From assembly GCA_002205965.3 (NCBI GenBank), contig NADL03000631.1:186001-250000 (forward strand): a stretch of 64,000 bases of DNA. Reading direction: 5' to 3'. The notes under the pieces were generated by a model that had not been told where the DNA came from, ran no database searches, and worked only from the letters and a program-made list of their open reading frames with translations. This document shows positions 42,406 through 54,339 of this stretch, piece by piece. Origin of the DNA: Kappaphycus alvarezii. Taxonomy: Eukaryota > Rhodophyta > Florideophyceae > Gigartinales > Solieriaceae. Every line of letters begins with the position of its first letter. The stretch's first letter is position 1. Both the position numbers and the translations under genes were made by a program.

Positions 42406-43705
42406 TCACGGTGAACTAGTTCTTGTATCAACAACTGCAGAGGTAAGATTTGTCAATCTACACACACTTTGCGAATCGTAAGGTCTCATTCTGCCAGGAT
42501 ATTTTAGTAGTTCGTCGTCGACATGCATTAAGACAATGATGGCATCGGGCCGATTAGATGGAGTAGGTTTCACTGTTACAGGAGCTAGAAGCATTGTGCT
42601 TGCTCCCGCAGCGACTGCTTGTTGTGCCCGTATGCTGCTTTGCTGTTTAGTGGTTAGGTCAGAAATCCAGATAGCGTGTTTGAATCGTGTGAGACGCAAA
42701 AGGAGGGGTCAATTTTATCCATCCTTCCTTTTTTGGCAAAATCCTGCAATGTGCGGCGGGTGGCTGGCATATTTTTAGGTGACACGAATGCCGAAGATAA
42801 AGTGAAGACGTTGGTATGCGATGCAGATGAGGTTTCGGAGTAGTTACGAGTCCAAACCTCCCATACTTCCAATTCATCGACGCGCACATATTTCGCACGA
42901 CGATATCACATGCATCCTGAAGTGTTGGAGCACTCGCCATGACACCCATCTCGTGGGAAGGGACAGGTTGCTGAACCGGAGGTGAAAACAGTAACTCGTT
43001 TTTGAAGGCGGCACGCTGAGATTCCATAAGGGCGTACTGATACATTGCCCGTTCCAATGTTTGGATTTTGTTTTTCATGGGTTTGTCTTCACTGTCTGGA
43101 CTCTTCAACGATTCCAAGAGGTCGGCAAGTTCCTTAAACTTTTTGTTGAAGCGGCCTCTGTTTTCCCTCATCATTTGGTTATGTCTCTGGCGACTAACAT
43201 CATCGGTGGGCCTTTTCTGCGGGGTTGTCTTTTCGGCTTTGGGGGCTTCTGCTTGGTGTGTTGGGGAAATGGCGCGTGCGAGGGCACGGCCGTCACCGAG
43301 GAAAAGAGCTGGCATGAAGCTTCGTTTCACTTGCTTGGAGAGCTTTTTCCTGGGCTTGAGAAGATTCGGTGGGATGGAATTGTTCCTGAGATTCAAAGAG
43401 GTGGGCGGAGAAGCGGGTTTGAGGTCCGGTAACCTTGCTTGGGGAGAGGTGGTGAGCTGCGCATCAGTTGCATCGGAGACATTGTCCTCAGGCTTGGGGT
43501 TTGGTTGGGGTGGTTGATGTAAGGGTTCTTGAAGATGCGGAAAAGGTTGAAGGGCATCTAGGTTGAGGTTGACGTCTACGAACGGAGGTTGGTTCCACAG
43601 GGAAGAGGTGGATATATTGGCAGGCAATGTGAGCATGTCGTCTGGTATGGGGAGATGGGGAGGATCAACATTGGCTGGGTCAAAGAACCAGTCGCGCGAA
43701 TCCAT
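42406..43705 (-). CDS. bHLH transcription factor with a GAF-like C-terminal domain (frames shifted twice)
   Basis: The main frame (43705-42659) begins MDSRDWFFDPANVDPPHLPI and has a Pro-rich, disordered N-terminal half (residues 40-165). Residues 168-225 form a bHLH: basic SRQRHNQMMRENRGRFNKKF, helix KELADLLESL, loop, helix MKNKIQTLERAMYQYALMES. From about residue 260, LQDACDIVVRNMCASMNWKY opens a GAF-like fold. Its continuation lies in the overlapping frames 42887-42654 (VWTRNYSETSS, then FVSPKNMPAT) and 42699-42406 (FKHAIWISDLTTKQQSSIR, AVAAGASTMLLAPV, AIIVLMHVDDELL). This is the order of a GAF sensor domain. The protein should dimerise and bind DNA in the nucleus, with the GAF-like part as a possible ligand or partner site. 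The switches fall at a GGG and a TTTT run, so sequence error is likely; introns are the alternative. The main frame alone would end in an unrelated tail. The only likely host gene here. Confidence 0.72.
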
Positions 43706-44110
43706 GGGGATTGGGGAAGCGGAGGAGGAATGTTTAGGAAGAGGGCGTAGAGCTAGAGGAAGGCAGGCGGCAGTGGTAGAGGGATAGTGAAGACGTTTTG
43801 GGCAAAAGGATAAAGGGCGGAGGAATTAGGGCGGAGGGGGTGGCAGTGGTGGGTGGAGAGTGGAGAGGAGATGGAAGAGCGTAGGTGGTTAAATGCGAGA
43901 GCGTTGAACGAGGCTTACCGACGAAAATGTAGAAGAAATTGGGAGGCGGAGAGATGGATGGATGGGTAGGTTGGAGGGTGGAGTGGAGAAAGTGAGGTGG
44001 GTGGGGGGGGCTTTGATATGAGCGAGGGGGAACGGGACTAGGAGGTGAGGAGTATGGGCAAATATAGGGCTCGAGGGGTGTTGGCAATAAAAGGGGCCAG
44101 GGCAAAAGAA
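43706..44110 (-). promoter_or_regulatory. Pyrimidine-rich leader/promoter of the bHLH gene
   Basis: Upstream of the start codon the minus strand is strongly C/T-rich for about 400 bases (an ORF of Pro/Ser/Thr codons at 44105-43734 results). Such tracts are common in core promoters and 5' leaders of GC-variable eukaryotes. No clear TATA box was found. Confidence 0.35.
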
Positions 44111-44304
44111 TATGAAAAGGCGGCGCCCAACGCAGAATATATGTTAATTAATGCCGCTCGTTCATCAAAAAAAATTAGGAATTTTAGATGACAAGATGGG
44201 AGCTTTGACTGGGCCTCAACTCACAACGAAAATGTATGCATGCGACGCCATCCTTCAATGTCCAGCGTTGTACAGAAGGTCCACCTTGCGTCCTTATCAC
44301 TTTT

Positions 44305-44532
44305 TCAAGAAAATATTATCGTTTGGCACCGGTGCACGGCGCATGCCCCATTCTGGGAAATGGGTTTGAAATTATCAACTGTTTTGCCACAGACGACGCA
44401 TGGTTGCTCTGGACCTCCTGTCCTCCATTTACTGGACGCTCCTTTTCTCTTTGCTCCAACATGAGCAATGAGCGATGGCTCAGCAAGAGCATCAGCCACT
44501 GAATTTCTCCCTTTTAAAATGTAAATGTCCAA
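44305..44532 (-). CDS. Short ORF with a possible zinc-binding motif
   Basis: 75 residues, ending GPEQPCVVCGKTVDNFKPIS then GACAVHRC. The C-x2-C ... C-x2-H-x-C arrangement could bind zinc. Downstream in the same frame, after one stop, ARWTFCTTLDIEGWRRM follows. It may be a fragment of a larger protein or a mobile-element scrap. The family is unknown to me. It lies divergently upstream of the bHLH leader. Confidence 0.3.
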   Translation of the reverse strand: MDIYILKGRNSVADALAEPSLIAHVGAKRKGASSKWRTGGPEQPCVVCGKTVDNFKPISQNGACAVHRCQTIIFS

Positions 44533-44574
44533 CCCTTACGGTCAGGTGTGACAGCCTGCTTTATGACAAATTCC

Positions 44575-44655
44575 AGCACTGTACTGTACTGTACAACACA
44601 GTACTGTACAATACTGTACACGGGGTACAGTACAGTACTGACGTACAGTATGTGC
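44575..44655. repeat. GTACTGTAC/GTACAGTAC cluster
   Basis: CACTGTACTGTACTGTAC, CAGTACTGTACAATACTGTA and GTACAGTACAGTACTGACGT in succession; same pentamer family as elsewhere. Confidence 0.8.
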
Positions 44656-45095
44656 AGTTGTTACTGTAACCAGGTATGCTGCATGCACTTGAAGTTTTCG
44701 TTTTCGCTACTGAGCAACAACTCATACACGTCAGTGATCAGTTTTAATTAAATTATATGAATTGTTTTAGGTTTTTAGCAAATACATCTGTATGATTCGC
44801 AAGGCCTGCTCTACTCTCCTTTTACTTTACCGTAGTGTACAGTATAGAAAAGTCTTGCCCTGTTGTTCAATTGGCCCTACTGCGGTACCTTTGCCATTAT
44901 TTTATTATTTACACTTTTCACAGAGAAAGTCATTCCGTATTGATTTGCTCGTGTGCTTTTCATCTACGGTACAATCGTAGAATGTCTTACAGAATTTTTG
45001 TAATTTTGCCCCTAGCAAGTTCAACATATTGATTCATCCCAATCTCGTGAGGACAAGAGATTTGCGCAATAATAAAGGTATGTTTGTCTAAAATT
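44656..45095. other. Intergenic stretch
   Basis: Only short overlapping ORFs (60-67 codons). A GTACAGTATAG word at 44837. Nothing else recognised. Confidence 0.5.
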
Positions 45096-45099
45096 CTAT

Positions 45100-45135
45100 G
45101 TACAGTACAGTACAGTACAGTACAGTACAGTACCG
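45100..45135. repeat. Pentanucleotide microsatellite (GTACA)n, about seven units
   Basis: The purest run of the pentamer seen in the window, ending in GTACCGTACC. It is the clearest evidence that the scattered words derive from a 5-bp microsatellite. Confidence 0.9.
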
Positions 45136-47640
45136 TACCACTGTATACCCTCAATCCGCAGTTTACAAAAAATGTCGACAATTTTACTTCTCCCATTTAT
45201 TTCAACGTTATTTCAACTACTTGCCCAATACCTATTGCTTTGAAACCAAATTGATCAACATCAAAGTGATTCACAAATTACGCACCGCATCTTTTCCATT
45301 TTACAAAAAGAGCAAGTCGAAGGCCTCTACTGAAACCTCCTGTACTGTGCGGTATGTTGGCCTTCTTCAATTGCCTCGAGTCCGCTTTGACCAATTCCTA
45401 ATTTACAGTTGACGCCCACCCGTTTATCATCACAAAGGGAAGGATTGTAACGTCGACCGAGCTACCTCGCCGTACTTTGCCATCAAGGTCCAATCATCGC
45501 AACTGCGCTGCCATAATATTCATCATTTATTATCCTTACCCTTGTTACCGCCCCTATTTCCCCCGTTACACGAAAATCTTCATTTTCAAATCAATTCCCG
45601 GTGTGCGCGCACCCGCACATCCGAGCCGAAACCATATTCAAACTAGTTTAACAAACTCTGTCTCCCACCTTTGTCTTGTGAGCATACAATTCAGTACAAA
45701 TTGCTCTACCGCCTGTCCCTCCTAACATCCGATCCGACTGACATATTTACCCAATATCCAAGCTCAGCGGTGCCTGCGTCACGGGCACGCCTATTCACTG
45801 CTCCTCGTATTATCGTGTCTCAAAATGCAAAATTAAGTACCAACAATATTTTACCTCAAGGTTATTATATTATACGATATCGACATATTTGCCCACTGCC
45901 CGTCACTCAATTTCACTACGCCCTCGCACGTCTAGGGAAAGTCGCAATTCACTATTGTCAAGCAGCGTAAAACCCCCTGCACTCCTCGCTGAAATTTTAC
46001 ATTCCGTCCTCGAGTGCCCGCTGCATCTTACCGCCCGATGTCCGTTTTTCACGTTCAGAATGAAGATTCTTATTGCTTTGTTATCTTCCAATCACAGCAC
46101 ACATCGCAAATCTTGACACGAAATCTTCGCTGGATTTTTGCATAAAGCTTATCCCATTAACCATTTCCTCACCTTGATCTGTACTGATTTCCAAGAGAGG
46201 GACACTTCTGCGTACAGGAATGAAAACAATTCCCTCCAATTTTACCTTAATGATATCATAATGTTAAATTCAAACCGTTCAAAACACAACCATGTACTAC
46301 TCGACGATCAAAAACATGTGATTCAATCCCTCTCCCTGAGCAATGGGATAGTTTTCGAATCAGTTTTCTGGTAATGTGAGCGGCAACGGACTTCGACATT
46401 CGACTTTGCACGTGATGCACACCTCGGTGGGGGAGTGACGAAGGGAGAAAAGAAATCTGTAGGATGTACAAAGATAAGAAAAAACTCAATGTCTTTCACC
46501 TTCCATCACGATCTACTCTCGAGCATAGAATGAAGATCTCTGTGGCTCGACCAGAGGTGGAGGGTGGAAACTCTAATCTTACTGCTACATGCTCATGAGG
46601 ACATTGTGATGAGTGGTGTGTTTATGTTTTTCCGGCCAACCCATATCATGGAAGTGAGGAAACGGAAAATTAATCCATCGTGAAAAGAACGCTTCGCATC
46701 CAAGAAATAGTAAGTCACGGCAGAAAAGGAAAGCAGACTAGGGATACCAACGAAAAGCAGTATCAGCAACCCAAATATGATCATGGCATTACAATTATCA
46801 TTTTCGCTGGAATGTTGAACGGATCATGATCCGGTTTGGATCACAGCAATCATGGGGCATATTTCTTCTTGAGGTTGGAGGAAACCGCAAAATGGGCAAC
46901 AGTGCGAAATGACTAACAGCGCCACTCCCTGAAGAACAAAAAAACGCTTACATAAGGAAGGGTGAGATACCGCATAATTGTTCCTTTTCAAGTAAGTTTT
47001 TTAACGACTCGCAGTTGTATACGATTTAAATACTCTTGAAGTAGTTGGAAGTCCAGTCAAATGGCTGGAGTAATAAAGAATGAATGATAGGATCATTAAA
47101 ACATATCTCCTCTGAAACGGACGACGATAATTTTGATGAGCATAGCCAAACGTGTAGCCTTCTGCACCTGACTTGCTTCAGCAAAATGGGCCATGATTTT
47201 TGGAAAGAGACACAATAGATGCAACCTCTCCAAAAGTCTACATTATTGAATATACGTGGTGATAGTGTTTACTAAACAAAGTTATCAAAGCATTCAAACT
47301 AGAATGTAAGTACTGAAAAGAGAAATCGAAAAGAGTTGAAGTAAACGAGACTGCGCATTACAATGTTACGTATGGAAATGGAGATTCACGACATGTTGAT
47401 TCTGGAAAGAGTAAATATTCAAAAGAAAATCGACACTAGTTTGTTTGCTTTATTCATGAACAAGAATTAGACTTTTTCCTACTTCCTTCAGAGTTGTCCA
47501 TCATTTATCAATATCCACAACTAAATGCGAATGTGTGCAAGTTTCCCGGCGACAGAGGGCGCCGTTTTTAACCGACCATGGTGGTTTTCGATTCCTTACA
47601 ACTACCCAGGCACAACTATCGTCCAGACTGCAGGAATCAT
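45136..47640. other. Intergenic stretch, unassigned short ORFs
   Basis: ORFs of 75-104 codons occur on the plus strand (45098-45412, 45477-45725, 45671-45970, 45889-46116, 46138-46374), with no motif recognised. One 63-codon minus ORF (46784-46593) begins with a hydrophobic stretch that could be membrane-spanning by chance. The region 46900-47600 shows nothing. Confidence 0.45.
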
Positions 47641-47649
47641 GGAGAATAT

Positions 47650-47877
47650 AGTATAACACAAGGGGAAAGGTTTGGGCGCTTTACTCTTGGAAGATATCTC
47701 CGATCTATCCCATTGTTTCCAGACAACTACAATCGACTCCCGTAGCAAATGGAAAACTAATGTAAGATAAATATAAGGAATCGTTTGGGTGCTATATTCT
47801 TGGAAGGTATATTCGATTCTATTCCAAAGTAATTCAGACAACACAATCAACTCAAAAGAGAATTCTAAGACAGTAAT
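47650..47877. repeat. Tandem pair with 114-bp period
   Basis: Blocks such as GTTTGGGCGCT/GTTTGGGTGCT (47669 and 47783), CTTGGAAGATAT/CTTGGAAGGTAT and CAGACAACTACAATC/CAGACAACACAATC recur 114 bases apart. It lies directly after the stop of the retrotransposon fragment at 47880-48411, so it may be that element's 3' tail. Confidence 0.7.
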
Positions 47878-47879
47878 AG

Positions 47880-48411
47880 GGGAGAGGAACTACGGAACCC
47901 CAACTTAAGGCCAGCCATCCAGCAGGCCGCGTTGGAAATGACGGTTGCTGCAACATGCCTTTGCACCAAAACCCCTGAACATTTCCATAGGCCTCAAAGA
48001 GTGGAGGTTGGCGCAGGCACGAGCCTACCTGTGGTAGAGGACAAGTTAAAAGATTGGTATCTTCTGTATTTTGCATTTCATTTCGAAAGGACATCGGGTT
48101 GAGGGCTCTCATTCTCCTGTTGCCGGGAGGGAGGGGATTGAGTAAGTGAACATCAAAATAGTCGATCCCTCCATTGCTTTCCATTGCTTAGATGTCCGGT
48201 CTTGTGCGGTGGGGCCGTGTCGCGGCTCTACGGCAGGGTGACGAGCAGCTTTTGCGAGATATTTGGCGAGGGGGATGACTTGGCGATCACGCCGGATGAT
48301 CCTGTGAGCTCCATGCAAGCAGTGCATAAGGTGATCGTCGTGTGCATCGACTGTTTCCGGACGATCCCTTCTCAGGCATGATAGATATGGAATTAGTACC
48401 ACGTCTGTCAA
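47880..48411 (-). pseudogene. Non-LTR retrotransposon ORF2 C-terminal fragment
   Basis: The minus-strand frame 48411-48109 reads CLRRDRPETVDAHDDHLMHC, then LAKYLAKAARHPAVEPRHG, the Cys/His knuckle region of LINE-like proteins. After a frame change near 48180, GIDYFDVHLLNPLPPGNRRM follows, and near 47950-47905 a further frame gives QRHVAATVISNAACWMAGL and a stop. All blocks match the copy at 33844-34375 in the same order. Three frames are needed. Confidence 0.68.
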
Positions 48412-50010
48412 ATAAGGTGTCGCTGAAGTACATAATTTATACAGCTGCCTATGGTATTGAACAGAAGCAAAACAGAAACGAGACGGAAAAAGCTACTTTT
48501 ACAGTCTTTCTGAGAGCATGAAGCATATGTTACTGCGCAGTTACCAGAGCAAAGGCTACCTTAATCTTGTTTGAGGGATGGGCGTCAAGAATACAATCCT
48601 TTGAAAGGGATTAATCTATTCAACGGATTAGTGCAGAGAATGCAAAATGAAATGTTTCTTGAAGTGCTGCAGAGCTCAGAAATGAAAATTGTACCATTTA
48701 TAACACTCTAGACACATCCGCGAGGAATTATCCGGACAAGGAAGGTGAAATAGTGGGGAATTTACTGTGAGGCCTCGGAGGGCTGAGAATTAGGGGAGTC
48801 CTGGAGGTAGGAGTGAGGCAGTTACGTGCCATAGAACTAAGCAGAAAATCTTTAGGCTGGAGTGTAATTTTGAAGCATACAACACACAAAGTTACAATGC
48901 AAAACACTTGAGCATTGCCTGCTGGCCTCCCCACTACTTGCTGCTGGTAGAGTGAAGCGCCGCCAACACCTGCTGCAACCTTTCACGTACGTGCTCACTA
49001 CTATACTAAGTTGACCATAGTTGACATATATAAATTGACTGGGTATCAGCTAACCTACCTGTTACAGTAAACGAACCCTCCGTGCCCTCCTTGAACAAAT
49101 CTGGGCTCGCCGCTCATCTCTTATTGTAGTTATTACATCCACTATGCCTAATCCCTTAGGGAACAACTGGGCTAATTTTAGGAAACGATTTTTTTAAATA
49201 TTAAAGTGCCCAAACTTTCCTGCCTGGTACATAGCAATTCAGGGAGTAGTAAATCCCCGGATGCATGTAAGCGAAATGATACTTTGCAGTCTCCCGTAAT
49301 AGATTTCATTCTATAATTCGAAAGAAATCTAGGAGAGAGATTACAGTCGCAACAGACCAAGCAAAAGTGATTCTGTTCGCCCCATGAGCTGCTAATATCT
49401 CCCGGAGAATTTGAATGCTCAGCGATTGGCTCTTTTTCTCACCAGTGTACCGAGCAAAATTAAGACACGTATGGAATACATAAACGGAGTTGGTAGATTC
49501 CCCAGCCAAAAGTGTCGGAAAAAGAAGTAAACTAACCCTCATTCCCTCTTAATGGCAATGATTACTCAAAGGTAGTCAGTTTCGAATAGAGATTCTTCAA
49601 ACTTATCTGTAACTTAACCTCAAAGAAAGAAACAGTTCTGGAGTTCTTCATTGAAACAGAGAGGGAAGCAGCCGGGGGGCTGCTAAAGGAGTAACGGAGG
49701 CGATGGCAGTGGGTTTCAGAAAGTTGGGGCAAAGGGTCAATGGAGTGTAGCTAGATCCCCACAAGAATCTAGAGGATCCCCCTTTTATAGACAGTACTGT
49801 AGCTCTAGCGTAGTAAATGAAGATTCTAGCTCACTCACTAAAAGCTACAGCAGTAACTAGTAAATAGGTACTGATAAAGTGCAACTACTAATAGAATACT
49901 ATAAAGACCTGTTGCGTACCGCTACGTCAAATAAATTGGTACGCATAAATAAAAAGATTAGGTATAAAACCCCATAGGATTAAAACCAATTCAAAGAACT
50001 AGATTCCTCC
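48412..50010. other. Intergenic stretch, nothing recognised
   Basis: ORFs up to 78 codons. A TATA-like ACATATATAAATTG lies at about 49024-49037, but no gene follows that I recognise. Confidence 0.5.
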
Positions 50011-50017
50011 CCAAGTT

Positions 50018-50095
50018 CTCTGTTACACCACTGTGTAATAGGGAAATGGAATAAAGACAGCGAAAAAGTCTCTATTACACAGCGGTGTAACAGAG
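50018..50095. repeat. 24-bp inverted repeat forming a hairpin (30-nt loop)
   Basis: The left arm (50018-50041) begins CTCTGTTACACCACTG. The right arm (50072-50095) ends GCGGTGTAACAGAG. The arms are complementary at 23 of 24 positions, and each holds an internal TTACAC/GTGTAA palindrome. This is far more than chance and may be a very small MITE or a structured RNA. Confidence 0.8.
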
Positions 50096-50099
50096 ACAT

Positions 50100-53000
50100 T
50101 GCTACATTCATGGAACTGAAAGAAATCGCTGATAGGGAAAGGGGAACAACGCTGCAAGAATTCATCATGAGCCGTACAGCTTGTGAACTGAGAGGAGGAA
50201 AGGAAACCTTTTTTAAGGGAAGGAGAGATCACCGTTAGGGAGTGGGCAGATCAAGGGCTCTGCGATGGGCGGCTTGAGCACTGAGTTGAAGAGTGAGGCA
50301 GAAGATAGTCAACAGGAGGCGGTGATATAAGGCGACCGGGCTCTTACCAAGCCAGGGAAAGTACGTCAAGTAACCGCATCAAAATATGCACCCAGAAAAA
50401 AATGTCGGATATTCAATTTTGTGCTAAGGATATTCCTTCAAAAGAGATAAAAAATGGGTTTTATGCTTACAATATTGACACGATCTTAAGTACTCCCCCG
50501 AAATTGAATCGAGCTTTTTATAAGTACAGAGTTCTGATATATGCGTTCCGGCTAGAGAAAATGCGTAAGAGTGGGAGGAAGGAGGAATGAGGGTTTGAAG
50601 GCACCATAATTGAGAATTATTCATAGGCCTGAATTATCAGAAAAAATCTCGAACCTCCTCCATCGACACATCACTATGGTCTGGCTGGGAGATCAGTCAA
50701 CATCTTGAAGTTGAGTCACCGTGTGTTGTGAGTAGTTTGGTCCCACCTGCTGCCCATTGCACTCGATTCTAATCTTGAGTGAAGAATTTATGAGGTAGAG
50801 TTTATTCCGGAAAACCTATAAAAGTAGAAGAGTGTCGCAACATCTGACAAAATAATACAAAATAACGGAAGACAGCTTCTTGTAAATATTGCAAATGCAA
50901 AATCTAACTGTCGCTCCTAAAACAAGCAAATTTCTCTATATAGCTGAGTCCAACCGTTATTTTCTGAAATGAAATACAATATAAACATTTTGAGAAAAGA
51001 TTTTAGTATAATGTATCAGGGCAGCCGATGAGACGGGGTCAAAAATACATAAAGGTAACATGTCGACAAAAATGTTTAATTCGAACGATGTGTCCCAGGG
51101 GCTCAACCTGATAGTCATTTCATCCTCGATGTTTATTTTCTATAGATTCATGCAATGTTTTCACAATTTTAGATAATTGGAAGGGTTACAAGCTTCGCAA
51201 CGGTGTTTTGGGTTCCGAGAATTTCGACTTAATTTGTAACTCTAAGGGTAATACAGGATTAAAGTAGTCAAAAATTAGTAATAAGTGTCTCTGAGATGAA
51301 TTTAATTCTAAATTTGAAATTAGTTTATGCTATTGAGGCAAATATATCTGAAGATAGACCATATTCGACAACTGGGAAGACATTGAAACTTGAAGTTAGA
51401 ATTTAGTGGTCTGAAGTGAGTGTAAAACTAGGGTACCCTTAGATTCTAAAACTGGATAGTTTTAGAATAGAGCTTGAGAAAGTTCAGCTCATCAAATTTT
51501 TCTACATTGCAAGTGTATTAAATGTTGAAGTAAGGCCTAGGAAGTGTTGTTATACCTGATGATGCAAGAAAATTGTACTGAAAGTATGGCTTTAAGTAGT
51601 GTAATAAACGCTTTATAGCATTTGAAATAACAGTTAAGGATCAAAAAAAGAATAAATACATCAATGAGTTGTCCATTGTGACGACATAGGGGTTAAGGAT
51701 AAGTAGAATGGTTGCAAGTAACTACGAAAATTGCAGATAAAAACTAGTAAATGTTAATAATTCAGTGTTTGGTTTCTTAAATCAGTTTATTACAAAAGTT
51801 CAGATTAACATGCTCCTCGAGCATGGGATAACCCAAGAATCTTCAGAAAACACAAACAGGAGTCTTAAAGGAAATATGAATTCAATAGAGTCAGTGATCT
51901 AATTAACGAAAGGAATGCTTTGAATAAACAAAGTAAAACGAGAAAATAACTTAAATTTAAGGAAGTTTAGGCAAAATAAACATGGAAATGATATCTAACC
52001 GAAACGTTAAGAAACCACTAGAACCATCGAAAACGGTTCTCGCCCTAATTTGATAATACTTGTTTATGTATGAACGGTTGTCAAAAAAATATGTCGAGTC
52101 CATCTGCTAGCCCACTTTTCGAATTTTGGTAGCTAACAATTTTAATAATTTTTCGAAGAATTGGTTTATTGAAAAATATTTGTGTACGCCTATCCGAAAC
52201 ATGAAGATGTAAAGAATTAAATTTAGTTACGTTTTTAGATTGTTAAAAATTCCTGAAAGGGATACATTTTTATGTTTTTACATACATTTAAACATGATTC
52301 AACTTTAGTATTCATTTTTAAATCGATCAGCAATATATACAGAAACTTACAGCTCGTTGAAAATTTAGAGAAAAGTGGATGGAAAAATATTTGAAAGCAT
52401 TATTTCGGTTCAATGTTTTTACTGAGGACACAAGATAGTGCTCAAACTACTAGAAATATTTTTTCACAAGCGATTAACGGGAAATTTTTTCTGCAAAGCC
52501 GTTTTTAATTTATTATTGTTTATTTCTATGATGCAACTGTGAGGAAAATATGTGTTTTGTCATGTTTCCATTTATCTCTTCTCGAAATTACACAAAGCAT
52601 ATTTGAGAAATCACAAGCATCTTAATTTATATTCAAGTTTTACACTTATTGGACAATAAAAATTGAATATTACATGAGTATTTGTCATAATGTACTTACA
52701 AAATTACGTCTTCATTCCTTTAACATTTGCACATTTGAATTTTGCAATTAAAGCAGCCTGGGAAGCTACTGAAGGATCATAATCGTTTCCATTTTCAAAC
52801 CATATTTTGGAACCGTAGTAAGTGGTTTCTTATTAACTGCAACTAAGAATAACTATATCTTGTAACATAGGGGACAAAATTGAATATTATTATGTATCGG
52901 GAGGGATAATTATTGTATTTTTAATTAGCAGGAGATGGAATAAAATACTTATTACATGTTCTACCAGAGAAGGAGGGGTTTGTCGGAAGTGCTGTTTACA

Positions 53001-54335
53001 TTGCGTATTCGCTGTTTCTTGATGGTGAATAATTTCTTTTAAATTTAAAATAACTTAAAACAGTTTCTTTTGGTACTATTCATTGCTTATCGTTCGCAAT
53101 CATACTCAATATATTCATATAGTGAAGTGCTTGGTATAAGAATGCGAAGATACATACAATAAAGCACAATTTGGCTGCTGTAATCATTAATTTATCTCAA
53201 ATTTTCAGTTGGACCGTTCTAGCTGTTTCAGGAGAAAAATGTTTTCATTAATTTATAAAACGTGTCATTTGTGTCCCATTTGGTTATTCCAAAAAGTTTT
53301 CTCCTGTCATGGTATACGCATTTAAGTTTTTAACGCGAATTATTTGGCATTGTTCTACATTGATAAGTTCAATATTAAAAAAATAGAAAAAGTGGGACAA
53401 AGAAATATTCAGGATCAGACTGATTACAAGCCGAAATGGTTAATATTTTCAAGAAACTAAAAGATATTTATTTTAACCTGTTTAATATATTGATTTGAAT
53501 TTTTCCAGGCAACAAGCTGCTGGAAATTTAAAATAATATCTCTGAAGCACACCGCGTGGATAGCGCTTTCTAAAAAACTGTAGCAGATATTTTCCTATTC
53601 AAATCGATACAGAAATATCAGGAAAAGAGTTGTAAATAAAGAAAAGATATAAAGGTTAGAACAGCTGTACGAAAGGCTGACTGAGCAAATACTCTTGCCA
53701 AAAAGCGATCAATATCTTTCTTGTACGAAATACCTGAATCTGAAATAATTTCGACCATGTTTCTTGATCATTTTTGGGTCAATAGATTACTACAAATGAA
53801 TATTTATGTATAAAATATTCGAAAATCCGGGGGGAAGCGAGGCTTGATAGATGCTAATTCCGAAAGGCGCGATAAGGATCATGATTGGTTACAGATGAAA
53901 TACCGGAAGAGGAACTGAGTTCTTCTATCGTAAAGTAGCAACAAAAGTTTTAGTTTATCATATTTAATTTTTCCGAAATTATCTAAGGCTTAAATTGTAA
54001 ATAGTTTTGTTGTACTGCGCAGACCGTACAGTTAAATCGAATTTATCAAAGATACAAAAAATTTTCCCATGTTGCTTGGACAATTATTCATAATTCAAGA
54101 AAAGAGCAAATAATCTCAGAATTGCAATGTAAGTTTTCGGAGTCGAGAAAGATGTACAGTCAGATAAGAAAATAAGCCTTTTAGGTAAAGTTATCAAGCT
54201 TTTGAATTTATGTAGTAACGCATTCTTCAGTGTTTCTTTTTGCCTTCACAGAAACGTTTTGATTAAATTTATGTTGATATTCTTACGGAAAAATGTACGT
54301 AGTGTGCTTTAAATTTACCATCTATAACTCCATTT
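50100..54335. other. AT-rich stretch without recognisable genes
   Basis: Only short ORFs (below 70 codons) and no clear repeats. From about 50600 onward the sequence is clearly AT-rich. Confidence 0.55.
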
Positions 54336-54339
54336 ACAG

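Noticed and set aside
43061-43787. Plus-strand ORFs of 74-149 codons over the bHLH gene
   Set aside because: They lie antisense to the clear bHLH coding frame and have no domain.
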